From contig JAKPDO010000019.1 of assembly GCA_029552545.1 (NCBI GenBank), positions 124,001-188,000 of the forward strand: 64,000 bases of DNA, in the 5' to 3' direction. Positions 52,793 through 61,103 of the stretch are shown in pieces. How positions within the stretch are numbered: the stretch's first letter is position 1; each line of letters begins with the position of its first letter. The stretch comes from Planctomycetota bacterium (GTDB lineage Bacteria > Planctomycetota > Phycisphaerae > Sedimentisphaerales > Anaerohalosphaeraceae). The notes beneath the pieces were generated by a model that worked only from the letters and a program-made list of their open reading frames with translations, searched no databases and was not told where the DNA came from. The position numbers and the translations under genes were made by a program.

Positions 52793-53854
52793 ATGGCCTG
52801 CCGAAGATGGTTTCTTTCTTTTCTGCTGATACCGGGCATCTGGCTCTGTGCGGGCTGCAGTTCGTCCTCCTCTGTCCCCGCTGGGCAGAATTCCTTATCT
52901 TCACCCGAAGGGCTTGCGGAATACCTCCGGGATTTGCCGGCCGTTCAGCAGGTGCAAATCTGGGAGAATCCTTACGGCCCGGGCCTTCAAATCCTGACGC
53001 GTCATTACGAAATCTATACCACACTCGATGACCCTCTGATGCTTCGACAGGTTCCTTCCTTTGTCGAAAGTGTTTATGCGGAATATCAGGCCCAGCTGCC
53101 GGACCCCGTCAGCACCGACCGCCGGTTTGTTATTTATTTGTTCGCCCAGCGTTCCCAGTGGGAGCAGTTTACCCGGGACTTCACCGGTCCCAACGCAGAT
53201 GTCTATCTGCGCATTCGGAAGGGGGCCTATGCCGTGAACGATGTCTGCGCGGCCTATCACATCGGACGCTCCCAGACGTTTTCTGTCATCGGCCATGAGG
53301 GCTGGCATCAGTTCAACAGCCGCTTTTTTGCGTACCGGCTGCCCAGCTGGCTCGACGAAGGGGTGGCGACGCTTTTTGAAACCTGTCAGTACCGTCAGGG
53401 CCGATTTGTCTTTGAGCCCCAGCGGAACCTTTATCGTCTCGGAGCCCTCAAGGAAACGCTGCTGACCGGACGGATGATTCCGATTGAGGAGCTGCTGGTA
53501 CTCAATCCTGGGCAGGTTCTCGGCGACAACGGCGGGCCTGATGAACGGGTCACGGCCTTTTATGCCCAGACGTATGCTCTCGTGCGGTTTCTGCGGGAGG
53601 AGTTTTACGGCTATTACCTTCGCAAATATCATACTCTGATGGCCGCCGCCCTTCGCGGAAACTGGCCGCTCGACGAGCTGGAGGCCCGCATTGCCTCTGA
53701 CCGCAATCTGCCGCTGACTGTCGCCTGGAATCAGCGGGTTTCTCCGCGGCTGTTTTCCCTGTATATCGATTCTGACCTGAAGAAAATCGAAAAGGAATAT
53801 CGGGCCTTTTGCGAAAAAATCACGTATCCGATTCGACTCCAGTATTCCCCATGA
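52793..53854 (+). CDS. Peptidase-MA-like zinc metalloprotease lipoprotein
   Basis: A 353-residue protein with a lipoprotein signal (FLLIPGIWLCAGC). The gluzincin zinc site is intact: His168-Glu169-Gly-Trp-His172 (VIGHEGWHQFNSRFFAY), followed by Glu189 in PSWLDEGVATLFETCQ. This matches the DUF1570/peptidase MA family common in planctomycetes. The C-terminal helical part (FYAQTYALVRFLREEFYGYY) is also typical. ATG 52793 is preferred; a TTG at 52784 overlapping the upstream stop is possible. Its stop overlaps the Maf start by 4 bp (ATGA), so three genes 52215-54456 form an operon. Substrate is unknown. Confidence 0.85.
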   Translation: MACRRWFLSFLLIPGIWLCAGCSSSSSVPAGQNSLSSPEGLAEYLRDLPAVQQVQIWENPYGPGLQILTRHYEIYTTLDDPLMLRQVPSFVESVYAEYQAQLPDPVSTDRRFVIYLFAQRSQWEQFTRDFTGPNADVYLRIRKGAYAVNDVCAAYHIGRSQTFSVIGHEGWHQFNSRFFAYRLPSWLDEGVATLFETCQYRQGRFVFEPQRNLYRLGALKETLLTGRMIPIEELLVLNPGQVLGDNGGPDERVTAFYAQTYALVRFLREEFYGYYLRKYHTLMAAALRGNWPLDELEARIASDRNLPLTVAWNQRVSPRLFSLYIDSDLKKIEKEYRAFCEKITYPIRLQYSP

Positions 53855-54456
53855 AACCGGACGGCACCTTCATTCTTGCCTCCGCCTCTCCGCGGCGGAA
53901 ACTTCTTCTCCAGCGGGCCGGATACCGCTTTGAGGTTATTCCCTCGCGGGTGGATGAATCCAACGTGGACATCTGCGGGTTGACGTGTGAGCAGGCGGCC
54001 GCTCGTCTGGCTCTGGCCAAGGCGCAGGATGTGGCCGCCTCGTATCCTGATTGTCTCGTGCTGGCCGCCGACACGGTGGTTGATTCCGACGGCACCCTCA
54101 TCGGCAAACCTGCCGACGTTGCCGAGGCCGAAGCGATTCTCCGTCGGCTCTTCCGCAAGCCGCACCGAGTTATTACAGGAATCGCGCTGGTCCGGAAGTC
54201 CCGAAATTTGGAGCTCTGCGAATCCTGCATTACCTGGGTATACCCGAAAAAAATCACGGAGGAGCAGTTGGCGGCCTATCTGGCCTCCGGCGACTGGCAG
54301 GGCAAGGCCGGCGCCTACGGCATCCAGGAAATCAACGACGCCTTTGTCGAACGCATCGACGGCTCCTTTTCCAACGTTGTTGGTTTGCCGATGGAGCGGG
54401 TTCAATCCCTTTTGAAGCAATGCGGAATCGTTCCGATCCCTACAAAAGTTGGCTGA
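53851..54456 (+). CDS. Maf family nucleoside triphosphate pyrophosphatase
   Basis: A 201-residue housecleaning enzyme that hydrolyses modified or canonical dTTP/UTP-type nucleotides to monophosphates. The Maf motifs are present: ILASASPRRKLLLQRAG (substrate pocket), Asp74 in LVLAADTVVD (general base), IGKPADVAEAEAILRRL, and GKAGAYGIQEINDAFVERID. GKAGAYGIQ is characteristic of the dTTP/UTP-specific YhdE-type subgroup. ATG 53851 is fixed by its overlap with the upstream stop and by the usual N-terminus. Last gene of the operon; the 200-bp region 54457-54656 that follows contains no clear gene. Confidence 0.95.
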   Translation: MKPDGTFILASASPRRKLLLQRAGYRFEVIPSRVDESNVDICGLTCEQAAARLALAKAQDVAASYPDCLVLAADTVVDSDGTLIGKPADVAEAEAILRRLFRKPHRVITGIALVRKSRNLELCESCITWVYPKKITEEQLAAYLASGDWQGKAGAYGIQEINDAFVERIDGSFSNVVGLPMERVQSLLKQCGIVPIPTKVG

Positions 54457-54656
54457 ATTTTTTCTTTTTAGTCGAGAGCGAAAAAAACCGGACGAGGGAG
54501 GGGTTCGACATCTCGTTGGGACTACGGAAATCCGGGAATCCGCAGCAGCCCGTTTCCCTGCCGGGGACATTCGTGTTGTTCGGCTCGGGTCTGCTGTTTC
54601 TACGGCTGTCGAAAAAAGACCGTTGGGACGCTCTTCGACTTTGGAAGTTTGGCTTT

Positions 54657-55907
54657 TTAAATGCCCCCGTCGACGATCCAGCGATTGGCAGGAGGTATTC
54701 TTTTCAGCGCGAGATTGTGTTTTTTAATTGTTCCGTTTTTCAGACGGATTTCATAAGGAACAAATCGGGCTGACGAACCTTCAGACAAGAAAGACTTTCC
54801 CAGCGAGAGAATTTCCAGGCCGCCTAAATAATCTTTTATGTTCTGAGGGAGCGTGGTCATTGGCAAATAACGAAGAACCTCCTCCCAGTTTTCCCGGGCA
54901 CAGGCAGTGAAAAATCCTTCTGCGGCCTGCTCAGGGGTCATATTTTCATAGGATTCGTTATCGGGCAGAACTTGTGGAGTGAGAAACTCTACTGGTTGTT
55001 GAGGCAACTTCAACGAGAAGAGGTCTTCTTGGAGGAAGGGATTATATTGAATATCTGTAGTTTCGAAGACGAGGATATCTTCATTGTCGGTATGGACGAA
55101 AATCTGAAACTCTTCAAGCCGCTTGGTTTGCGGCTCAAAACGGTAGATTAGGGTACGGTCTGAGTCTTGAATGAATTTATTGTGCAGATAGTCCTCTCGA
55201 TGAACATGGGCCGGGCTGAAACGCTCCAGAATAAGATGTTTTTCCCCTTCGATTTCTCTGTGATAGACAGAGATGCTGTCCTCTTTATTTTGGATGGCGG
55301 CCAGAAGTTCATTTTCCAGTAAACGATTGACCGCCATCAGGCGACTGAGCCATTCGCTGTCGTAACAGGCATACGAAGCACAATTGCCTTGGGAGACAAA
55401 CTCGTTTTGAATAATCATAGTGGCTTTCCCGTTATCAACAGAAAGGACTCGCTGGGGCTTGTCAATTCGCATTTGCAGGAAATTGTTATTCTCAAATCTG
55501 GCCCACATTTCAATGGGGACAAAATCTGTTTTTAAATCCACTTGCGAAAAGTTATCATGAGGATACGTTCGCATTCGGGCTTGAATGTGAATCGAACGGA
55601 TGTCTGTTACGGTTTGTATGGCTTGTCCAAGCAGTTCAGCAGCGTTGACCGGTTGAATGGTTTTGTTAAAAAAAACAAAGAAAAGCCCGATGGCGACCGG
55701 CACAACGGCTGCGGCGGCGAATTTTCCTATTCTGCTGTACATAAGTGTTTTTCTGATTGAATGAGGATGTTTTTCCTCGCTGGGCAGCCGGGCGGACTGC
55801 ATGGCCGCGATAGAATCCGTCAGGATTCGACGGTCCATCGTCGGGCTCAGCTCCGCATTCGGCTTATGCTTTTTGATTTGCTGTTCAATGTTTTCTGCTG
55901 AGTTCAT
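54657..55907 (-). CDS. Membrane-anchored sigma-factor partner protein (anti-sigma-like)
   Basis: A 416-residue protein with a polar N-terminal about 60 residues, one membrane segment (about 62-82, FAAAAVVPVAIGLFFVFFN) and a long extracytoplasmic part. The external part resembles outer-membrane lipoprotein-sorting/DUF2092-like beta sheets (MWARFENNNFLQMRIDKPQ, LIYRFEPQTKRLEEFQIF). Its start overlaps the end of the ECF sigma gene by 23 bp, so translation is coupled. Such pairs in planctomycetes are taken to be sigma/anti-sigma modules; a classic zinc anti-sigma motif is not seen. ATG 55907 has GGAAGG upstream; a TTG at 55913 is too close to that site. Confidence 0.7.
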   Translation of the reverse strand: MNSAENIEQQIKKHKPNAELSPTMDRRILTDSIAAMQSARLPSEEKHPHSIRKTLMYSRIGKFAAAAVVPVAIGLFFVFFNKTIQPVNAAELLGQAIQTVTDIRSIHIQARMRTYPHDNFSQVDLKTDFVPIEMWARFENNNFLQMRIDKPQRVLSVDNGKATMIIQNEFVSQGNCASYACYDSEWLSRLMAVNRLLENELLAAIQNKEDSISVYHREIEGEKHLILERFSPAHVHREDYLHNKFIQDSDRTLIYRFEPQTKRLEEFQIFVHTDNEDILVFETTDIQYNPFLQEDLFSLKLPQQPVEFLTPQVLPDNESYENMTPEQAAEGFFTACARENWEEVLRYLPMTTLPQNIKDYLGGLEILSLGKSFLSEGSSARFVPYEIRLKNGTIKKHNLALKRIPPANRWIVDGGI

Positions 55908-56448
55908 GGTCAATGCCTTCCGTCAGAAACGTTCTCATCTTTTCAATTCCGTACCGGTAGCGGCTCTGAATGGTGTTTACGGACACATTCTGGATGCATG
56001 CAATTTCGCGAAAACTCAGTTCCTGATGGAGGTGGAAAAGAATCACCTCCCGCTGCTCATAAGGGAGTTTCTCAAGGGCTTCCTGTAGCCGTCTGGACTC
56101 TTCGGTTTGGATCAGACGTTTTTCCGGATGAACTGTTTCATCCGGGCTGGCGGCCTGTTCATCAAGGGGTACCCCCGACCGTGCTTTGCTGCGGAGTATA
56201 TCACGGGCCCGGTTGGCCGTACAGACGCACAGGTACCCTTTCAGAGAGCAGCGAAGTCGGAAGCGGCCGGCCGTTTGAGCAAAGCGGACAAACACATCAT
56301 GAACCGCATCCTCAGCCGAAGATCGATCATGCAGCAGCGACAAGGCCAGCCCGAAAAGTTCGTTTTTGTACCGTTGATAAATTTTGCAAAGAGCATTGGT
56401 GCTGCCTCGATTGAATTGCCAAACCAGTATCTTTTCGTCCAGCATCAT
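55885..56448 (-). CDS. ECF-type RNA polymerase sigma factor
   Basis: A 187-residue sigma-70 family factor. Region 2 (about 10-85) has NALCKIYQRYKNELFGLALS and SAEDAVHDVFVRFAQ. Region 4 (about 125-180) has LPYEQREVILFHLHQELSFR then IACIQNVSVNTIQSRYRYGI, the helix-turn-helix that reads the -35. Length is normal for the ECF group. The start has GAGGGA upstream. It should direct transcription of a stress or envelope regulon under control of the overlapping membrane protein. Confidence 0.93.
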   Translation of the reverse strand: MMLDEKILVWQFNRGSTNALCKIYQRYKNELFGLALSLLHDRSSAEDAVHDVFVRFAQTAGRFRLRCSLKGYLCVCTANRARDILRSKARSGVPLDEQAASPDETVHPEKRLIQTEESRRLQEALEKLPYEQREVILFHLHQELSFREIACIQNVSVNTIQSRYRYGIEKMRTFLTEGIDHELSRKH

Positions 56449-56587
56449 GATTCCCTCTTCGCTCCACAGGAACCGCTTCCGGAAATACGACGAATCAGAA
56501 GTCTATTTTAGTCTAAAAAAGTCGAATGGAGGATAAAAAACTCAGCCGGCAAGTATCCAGTTGCAAAGAGGCATTGAAGGGGAGCGC

Positions 56588-56620
56588 ATAAAAAAAGCCC
56601 CGCAGGTCGCGGGGCTTTTG
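56588..56620 (-). terminator. Terminator of the cold-shock gene
   Basis: AAAAGCCCCGC (56593-56603) pairs perfectly with GCGGGGCTTTT (56609-56619); on the minus strand a run of T follows. Confidence 0.9.
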
Positions 56621-56640
56621 CAGGTCGTCGAAAACGCAAA

Positions 56641-56844
56641 CTAACAAGGTTTTACGTTCATCGCACAGGGGCCTTTTTTGCCCTGGCCGACTTCAAACTG
56701 CACCGACTGGCCCTCATGCAGAGAGGCGTAGCCGCCGGTTTTGACCTCGGAATGATGGACGAACAAATCCTTGCCGCCGTCCGAGGGGGTGATGAAACCG
56801 TAACCCTTGCTGTCATTGAACCATTTCACTGTACCTGTACTCAT
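56641..56844 (-). CDS. Cold-shock protein (CspA family)
   Basis: A 67-residue single cold-shock domain, the usual family length. RNP1 (SKGYGFITP) and RNP2 (LFVHHSEV) are intact, and VKWFN is the standard opening. It binds single-stranded RNA and melts secondary structure. GGGAG precedes the ATG. A promoter about 120 bases upstream gives a leader of roughly 110 bases, as is common for cold-shock genes, and a strong terminator follows. It is a monocistronic unit. Confidence 0.97.
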   Translation of the reverse strand: MSTGTVKWFNDSKGYGFITPSDGGKDLFVHHSEVKTGGYASLHEGQSVQFEVGQGKKGPCAMNVKPC

Positions 56845-56965
56845 TTTTTTACTCCCGGGTTTACAACGAAACCCTGCAATATCTCTCTAACATTCAATTG
56901 GAGGGGGAAATATTCCAGAGAGATGGTTAAGAATACTGCCCTTTACATTGTACTTTCATTACCAC

Positions 56966-56995
56966 ATTATACGAAATATCGGCCCATCGGACCAA
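56966..56995 (-). promoter_or_regulatory. Promoter of the cold-shock gene
   Basis: On the minus strand TTGGTC (56995-56990), an 18-base spacer and a perfect TATAAT (56971-56966). The rest of the 316-bp gap 56845-57160 is AT-rich and otherwise featureless. Confidence 0.55.
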
Positions 56996-57160
56996 AGAAA
57001 TAATGAAAAAAAGAAAAATATTTCCTCAAATACACCGCCGCTTTGTTTCGGAATGAATCTAACTGCTTTCTCCGGTTCACTTTAGCACAGAACGCTTCTG
57101 GGCATCTTTTTTCACTTTTCCCCCTTTTTATTGCCCCGCCGCTCGGAGAAATGGGGAACA

Positions 57161-58507
57161 CTACGCCTTCATCAGCGCGATAATCTTCTCCAAATCGTTA
57201 GGTACCTGAACCGGCGGGTTGCTGAACGGCCGTTTCATCTGGCTGTGATAGTTCACCGTCGCATTCGGGTCCTTGAGCAGATGCCCCGTCAGTACGCACA
57301 CCACCCGTTCATCCCGTCCGATGGTGCCGTCAGCCAAAAGATGTTTCAGGCCCGCCACCGTCGCCGCGGATGCCGGCTCGCATCCCAGCCCGTATTTGCC
57401 GATTTGGGCCTTGGCATCCAGAATCTCCTCATCCGAAACCGTCCGCACGACCCCATTGCACACGTCCAGGGCCCGAACGCACTTTTTCAGATTCACCGGA
57501 CGAGAGATTTCGATGGCCGAAGCAATGGTATTCGGCCGGTAATGTTTGGCATCCAGTTCCGAATAATAATCTGCAATCAGTTCCTGATCCACGTGGCCGC
57601 CGTTCCATCGAAGCCCGCGCTCATTATACAGCTCGCTGAGGGTGTCGGCCCCGGATGCATTAATCACCGCCAGCCGCGGAATCCGCTCAATCAGCCCCAA
57701 TTCCTTCAGCTCGGCAAACGCCTTTCCGAAGGAGCTTGAGTTGCCCAGATTGCCCCCGGGCACCACAATCCAGTCAGGCACCTCCCAGCCCATCTGCTCC
57801 AGAATCCGATACATAATGGTCTTCTGGCCCTCCAGTCGGAACGGATTGAGCGAATTGACCAGATAAATCTTCAGCTGCCGGCAGACCTCCTGCACCTGCC
57901 GCATGCAGTCGTCAAAATCTCCGGCAATCTGGAGGGTATAAGCCCCGTAATCCATCGCCTGGCTGAGTTTGCCGAATGCAATCTTTCCTTCGCCGATAAA
58001 CACCGTCGCCTTCAGTCCGCAGCTGTGGGAATACAGGGCCATCGAGGCCGAGGTATTGCCCGTCGAAGCGCACGCACTGGCCGTCGCCCCGACCATCCGG
58101 GCATGGCTGTAGGCCGCCGCCATTCCGTTGTCCTTAAACGAGCCGGACGGGTTGAGCCCTTCATACTGCAGATACAGAACATTCGGCCGCATTCCTAGCT
58201 CTGCTGCCAGTCCGCAGCACGGCTGGAGCACCGTCTGCCCTTCGCCGATTGTTACCCGATATTTTTCCTCACAAAACGGCAGCAGCTCCCCGAACCGCCA
58301 CACCCCCGAGAAGTTCAGCGGATTCTGCCGATCAGCCCACTTTTTTGAAAAATCGCTCAGTTTTTTCGGTACCGGCAATTTGTCCCATCGATAGCACACG
58401 TCCAGCAGGTCGCCGCACCGCGGACATTCGAACAAAATTTCCATCCGGTCAAATTCCGCCCCGCAGCGGGGATTAATGCATTTCTGATACGCTTGGGCTT
58501 CCTTCAC
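57161..58507 (-). CDS. thrC: Threonine synthase
   Basis: A 448-residue PLP enzyme that converts O-phosphohomoserine to threonine. Lys125 in [20 protein letters not shown] is the PLP-binding lysine, and the glycine-rich phosphate loop is [21 protein letters not shown] zinc-ribbon-like N-terminus (Cys10, Cys15, Cys28, Cys31) is typical of this class of ThrC. The start is a GTG at 58505-58507 with GAGG at about 9 bases. It overlaps the end of the upstream HAD gene by 35 bp, so the minus-strand genes from 60601 down are one operon. Neighbouring acyl-CoA/keto-acid synthase suggests amino-acid biosynthesis. Confidence 0.94.
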   Translation of the reverse strand: MKEAQAYQKCINPRCGAEFDRMEILFECPRCGDLLDVCYRWDKLPVPKKLSDFSKKWADRQNPLNFSGVWRFGELLPFCEEKYRVTIGEGQTVLQPCCGLAAELGMRPNVLYLQYEGLNPSGSFKDNGMAAAYSHARMVGATASACASTGNTSASMALYSHSCGLKATVFIGEGKIAFGKLSQAMDYGAYTLQIAGDFDDCMRQVQEVCRQLKIYLVNSLNPFRLEGQKTIMYRILEQMGWEVPDWIVVPGGNLGNSSSFGKAFAELKELGLIERIPRLAVINASGADTLSELYNERGLRWNGGHVDQELIADYYSELDAKHYRPNTIASAIEISRPVNLKKCVRALDVCNGVVRTVSDEEILDAKAQIGKYGLGCEPASAATVAGLKHLLADGTIGRDERVVCVLTGHLLKDPNATVNYHSQMKRPFSNPPVQVPNDLEKIIALMKA

Positions 58508-59267
58508 GGTTTACATCCTCATTGAGTTGTTTGATTAACTCCGGCAGTTCCGACAGATATTGTATCCGAAAAACGCCGTCCGGCACTCTTTTTTTTTGGT
58601 TTGTATAGGCCTCTTTGAGAACCGGAATCATTCCCGCCCGCAGGGCTCCGCGAACATCCTTATCCATCCGGTCCCCCACAAAAACAACCTTTTGCGGTTC
58701 CGTCTGCATCCGTCGGGCGGCTTCCAGGAAAATCCTCGGGTCCGGTTTGCGGAAGGAAAATTGATAGGAATACAGACGCAGGTCGAAAAACTCCAGCAGC
58801 CCGACCTGCTGCAAATGGCGGTCCAGTGTGCTGCCGTGCACGAAGGTATTGGACAATATCCCAAGCTGCAGCCCCATTTCCCGCAGTTTCTGAAGGGTCG
58901 AGTGTGTCTGCGGCTCGATGCGTCCTTTTTCGGCCAAAGGCCGATACCATTGCCAGTTCAGCTCCTCCCATTCCGCCTCAGAAAGCGTAAACCCCTTTTT
59001 CCGTCCATACTCTTTCAAAAGGGAGAGGGAGTCAAAGTCGGTTCCGGTCAGAAACGAATACAGCAAATGCAGACGGATACCCAGGAGGTTCCAGAGCCGA
59101 TAGACTCCGAAACGGCCGACCGGCTGGCCCCGCTGTTTGAGGTAGTCATACGAAAAACGGGCTGCCTGCTTGAAAAGTTTGCCTGCCTTCAGACGCCCGA
59201 ACAGCAGCAGCGTCTCGCCCAAATCAAACAAAACCGCCTGAACCGTCCGTCCCGCCAAACCCCTCAC
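58473..59267 (-). CDS. HAD-superfamily hydrolase
   Basis: A 264-residue cytoplasmic phosphatase-like protein. Motif I is [14 protein letters not shown] (Asp nucleophile, with Gly where many members have a second Asp), motif [14 protein letters not shown], the lysine motif [14 protein letters not shown] and motif [18 protein letters not shown] helical cap lies between motifs I and II. Replacement of the second Asp of DxD by Gly weakens a simple phosphatase assignment. The start is uncertain: GTG 59267 overlaps the upstream stop by 4 bp, while a GTG at 59309 would overlap the previous gene by 46 bp. It is between the synthase and thrC in one operon. Confidence 0.8.
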   Translation of the reverse strand: MRGLAGRTVQAVLFDLGETLLLFGRLKAGKLFKQAARFSYDYLKQRGQPVGRFGVYRLWNLLGIRLHLLYSFLTGTDFDSLSLLKEYGRKKGFTLSEAEWEELNWQWYRPLAEKGRIEPQTHSTLQKLREMGLQLGILSNTFVHGSTLDRHLQQVGLLEFFDLRLYSYQFSFRKPDPRIFLEAARRMQTEPQKVVFVGDRMDKDVRGALRAGMIPVLKEAYTNQKKRVPDGVFRIQYLSELPELIKQLNEDVNREGSPSVSEMH

Positions 59268-60601
59268 CTCTCCGGCGGCAGCTGATTGCCGAATACCTGA
59301 CGAACCCACGCCTCCATCTCTTCATCCGAAATTGCAGACATCCGGTCCGCACTGTATTCTTCGTCGATTTTGTTCTTAATCGCCGTCACGCGCGGGTCAT
59401 GCTTGGGGATGTCAATCTGATACCGCGACTCAATCCAGTGCTTGATGCCCGCGGCACCCGATTTGTCCGTAATCGCCACGCCCACCGGACGTTTGAGCAG
59501 TTTAAGCGTATCAAAGCAGTTGTAGATTTCCTCATTCTTCAAAAGGCCGTCCGCATGGATGCCCGCCCGCGTTACGTTGAAATCCCGTCCCACCAGCGGG
59601 TAATTGGCCGGCAGGTGGAATCCGAGCTCTTTTTGGGCGTACTGGGCCAGTTCGGTGATGGCGGCATAGTTGATTTTCGGATTTGTGCCCGCCAGCTGCG
59701 CATGTTCAATCACCAGCGCCTCCAGCGGCGGATTGCCGGTCCGTTCGCCCACGCCGAAAATGGCACAGTTGGCGGCGCTGCACCCATACAACCAGGCCGT
59801 CGCCGCATTAATCTCCACCTTGTGGAAGTCGTTGTGTCCGTGCCATTCGAGCCAGGCCGACGGCACCCCCAGCCGGCGCAGCCCCGCCACCAGTTTCGGC
59901 AGCGAACGCGGCAGCTTTGCATTCGGATACGGCACCGCAAACCCCAGCGTGTCGCACAGACGCATCTTTACCGGGCAGTTGTACTGCTGCGAAAGTTTCA
60001 GCAGTTCCGCCGCAAACGGCAGGACAAACCCGTCATAATCCGCCCGGGTAATGTCCTCGAAATGGCACCTCGGCAGAATCCCGTTATCCAGTGCCGCCTT
60101 CACAATATCCAGATAGGCCTGCATCGCCTGCGAACGCGTCATCTTCAGCTTCAGAAAGATGTGATAATCGCTGGCACTGGTTAAAATCCCGGTTTCTTTA
60201 AGCCCCAGCTGAGTGACATACTTGAAGTCTGCTGCTGTAGCCCGAATCCAGCCGGTTACCTCCGGATACCGATATCCCTTTTCCTGACAGAGCTGGACCG
60301 CCTTGCGGTCCCGGTCTGAGTACAGAAAAAACTCACACTGTCGAATCAGCCCTGTGTCCCCGTTGATTTGGTGAAAATATTCATAAATCCGGGCTACCTG
60401 CTCTGCTGAATAGGGGGCACGGGCCTGCTGGCCGTCCCGGAAGGTTGTGTCCGTAATCCAGAAATCTTCCGGAATTTCCATCGGGACAGTGGCTTCTTCG
60501 AATTCCAGCTTCGGAAACTCCGTATAAGGGAAGAATTCCCGGTAGAGGTTCGGCCGCTCTACATCCTGCAATTGACTTTTGCTGTGTCCTGCCATGTTCA
60601 T
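59264..60601 (-). CDS. Isopropylmalate/homocitrate/Re-citrate synthase family enzyme
   Basis: A 445-residue DRE-TIM aldolase-type enzyme. FWITDTTFRDGQQARAPYS carries the catalytic Arg55-Asp56, HFEDITRADYDG the conserved acidic segment, and WLEWHGHNDFHKVE the metal-binding His-x-His. The GVGERTGNPPLEAL block matches LeuA-like enzymes. It lacks the C-terminal LeuA regulatory domain, so leucine-feedback isopropylmalate synthase is less likely; homocitrate or Re-citrate synthase are alternatives. I cannot decide which acceptor it uses. It lies upstream of a HAD hydrolase and thrC, so amino-acid biosynthesis is favoured, and Re-citrate synthase would feed anaerobic glutamate formation. Confidence 0.8.
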   Translation of the reverse strand: MNMAGHSKSQLQDVERPNLYREFFPYTEFPKLEFEEATVPMEIPEDFWITDTTFRDGQQARAPYSAEQVARIYEYFHQINGDTGLIRQCEFFLYSDRDRKAVQLCQEKGYRYPEVTGWIRATAADFKYVTQLGLKETGILTSASDYHIFLKLKMTRSQAMQAYLDIVKAALDNGILPRCHFEDITRADYDGFVLPFAAELLKLSQQYNCPVKMRLCDTLGFAVPYPNAKLPRSLPKLVAGLRRLGVPSAWLEWHGHNDFHKVEINAATAWLYGCSAANCAIFGVGERTGNPPLEALVIEHAQLAGTNPKINYAAITELAQYAQKELGFHLPANYPLVGRDFNVTRAGIHADGLLKNEEIYNCFDTLKLLKRPVGVAITDKSGAAGIKHWIESRYQIDIPKHDPRVTAIKNKIDEEYSADRMSAISDEEMEAWVRQVFGNQLPPER

Positions 60602-60671
60602 TTCTCCCGATGGATTCAGGGGTTCCCGTTTACGCTACAAGGCCGTTTGAGCAGACTTTTGACGGCCGCAG

Positions 60672-60755
60672 TGGCCGAGATGGGAGTCGAACCCATACGC
60701 CCAAAACGGGCAGGGGATTTTAAGTCCCCAGCGTCTGCCTTTCCGCCACTCGGCC
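60672..60755 (-). tRNA. tRNA-Leu (anticodon TAA)
   Basis: On the minus strand an 84-base class II tRNA folds with acceptor stem GGCCGAG/CTCGGCC, anticodon stem GGGGA/TCCCC around CTTAAAA (anticodon TAA), a long variable arm (TGCCCGTTTTGGGCG) and a T-arm ATGGG-TTCGACT-CCCAT. The discriminator is A; CCA is not encoded. Confidence 0.96.
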
Positions 60756-60803
60756 TTTTCCTACGAATTCCCTACCTTTTCGGTTCTCTTTTTTGGCCGT
60801 TGC

Positions 60804-60831
60804 ATTATAGAAAAACAGGAACTTTTTGCAA
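60804..60831 (-). promoter_or_regulatory. Promoter of tRNA-Leu
   Basis: On the minus strand TTGCAA (60831-60826), a 16-base spacer and a perfect TATAAT (60809-60804), about 50 bases before the tRNA 5' end. Confidence 0.6.
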
Positions 60832-61037
60832 GGAATATGCCTCCGCTCGAACAGTTTTGATATTTGTTGAACGGCAAAATCCGTGAAGCGACTCTGTGTT
60901 CAGATAAAAATATCAAAATTTTCCAAATATCTGATTTTTTCTATCAATCGCAAAGCGGGCAGAAACGACTTTTTTAGAGAGAGGCCTAAAAGGAAGGAAC
61001 ATAGAAGACATTTCTTGTCTTGATAGTGGTCTTTTTG

Positions 61038-61066
61038 TTGACAAGATTGGGTGTTCTTGATAAGAT
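61038..61066 (+). promoter_or_regulatory. Promoter of the beta-helix protein gene
   Basis: A perfect TTGACA (61038-61043), a 17-base spacer and TAAGAT (61061-61066), about 40 bases before ATG 61104. The rest of 60756-61103 shows nothing further. Confidence 0.62.
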
Positions 61067-61103
61067 AGGCAATATAGATAAAAAGGAGGAAGGGAGAAAG
61101 CAG

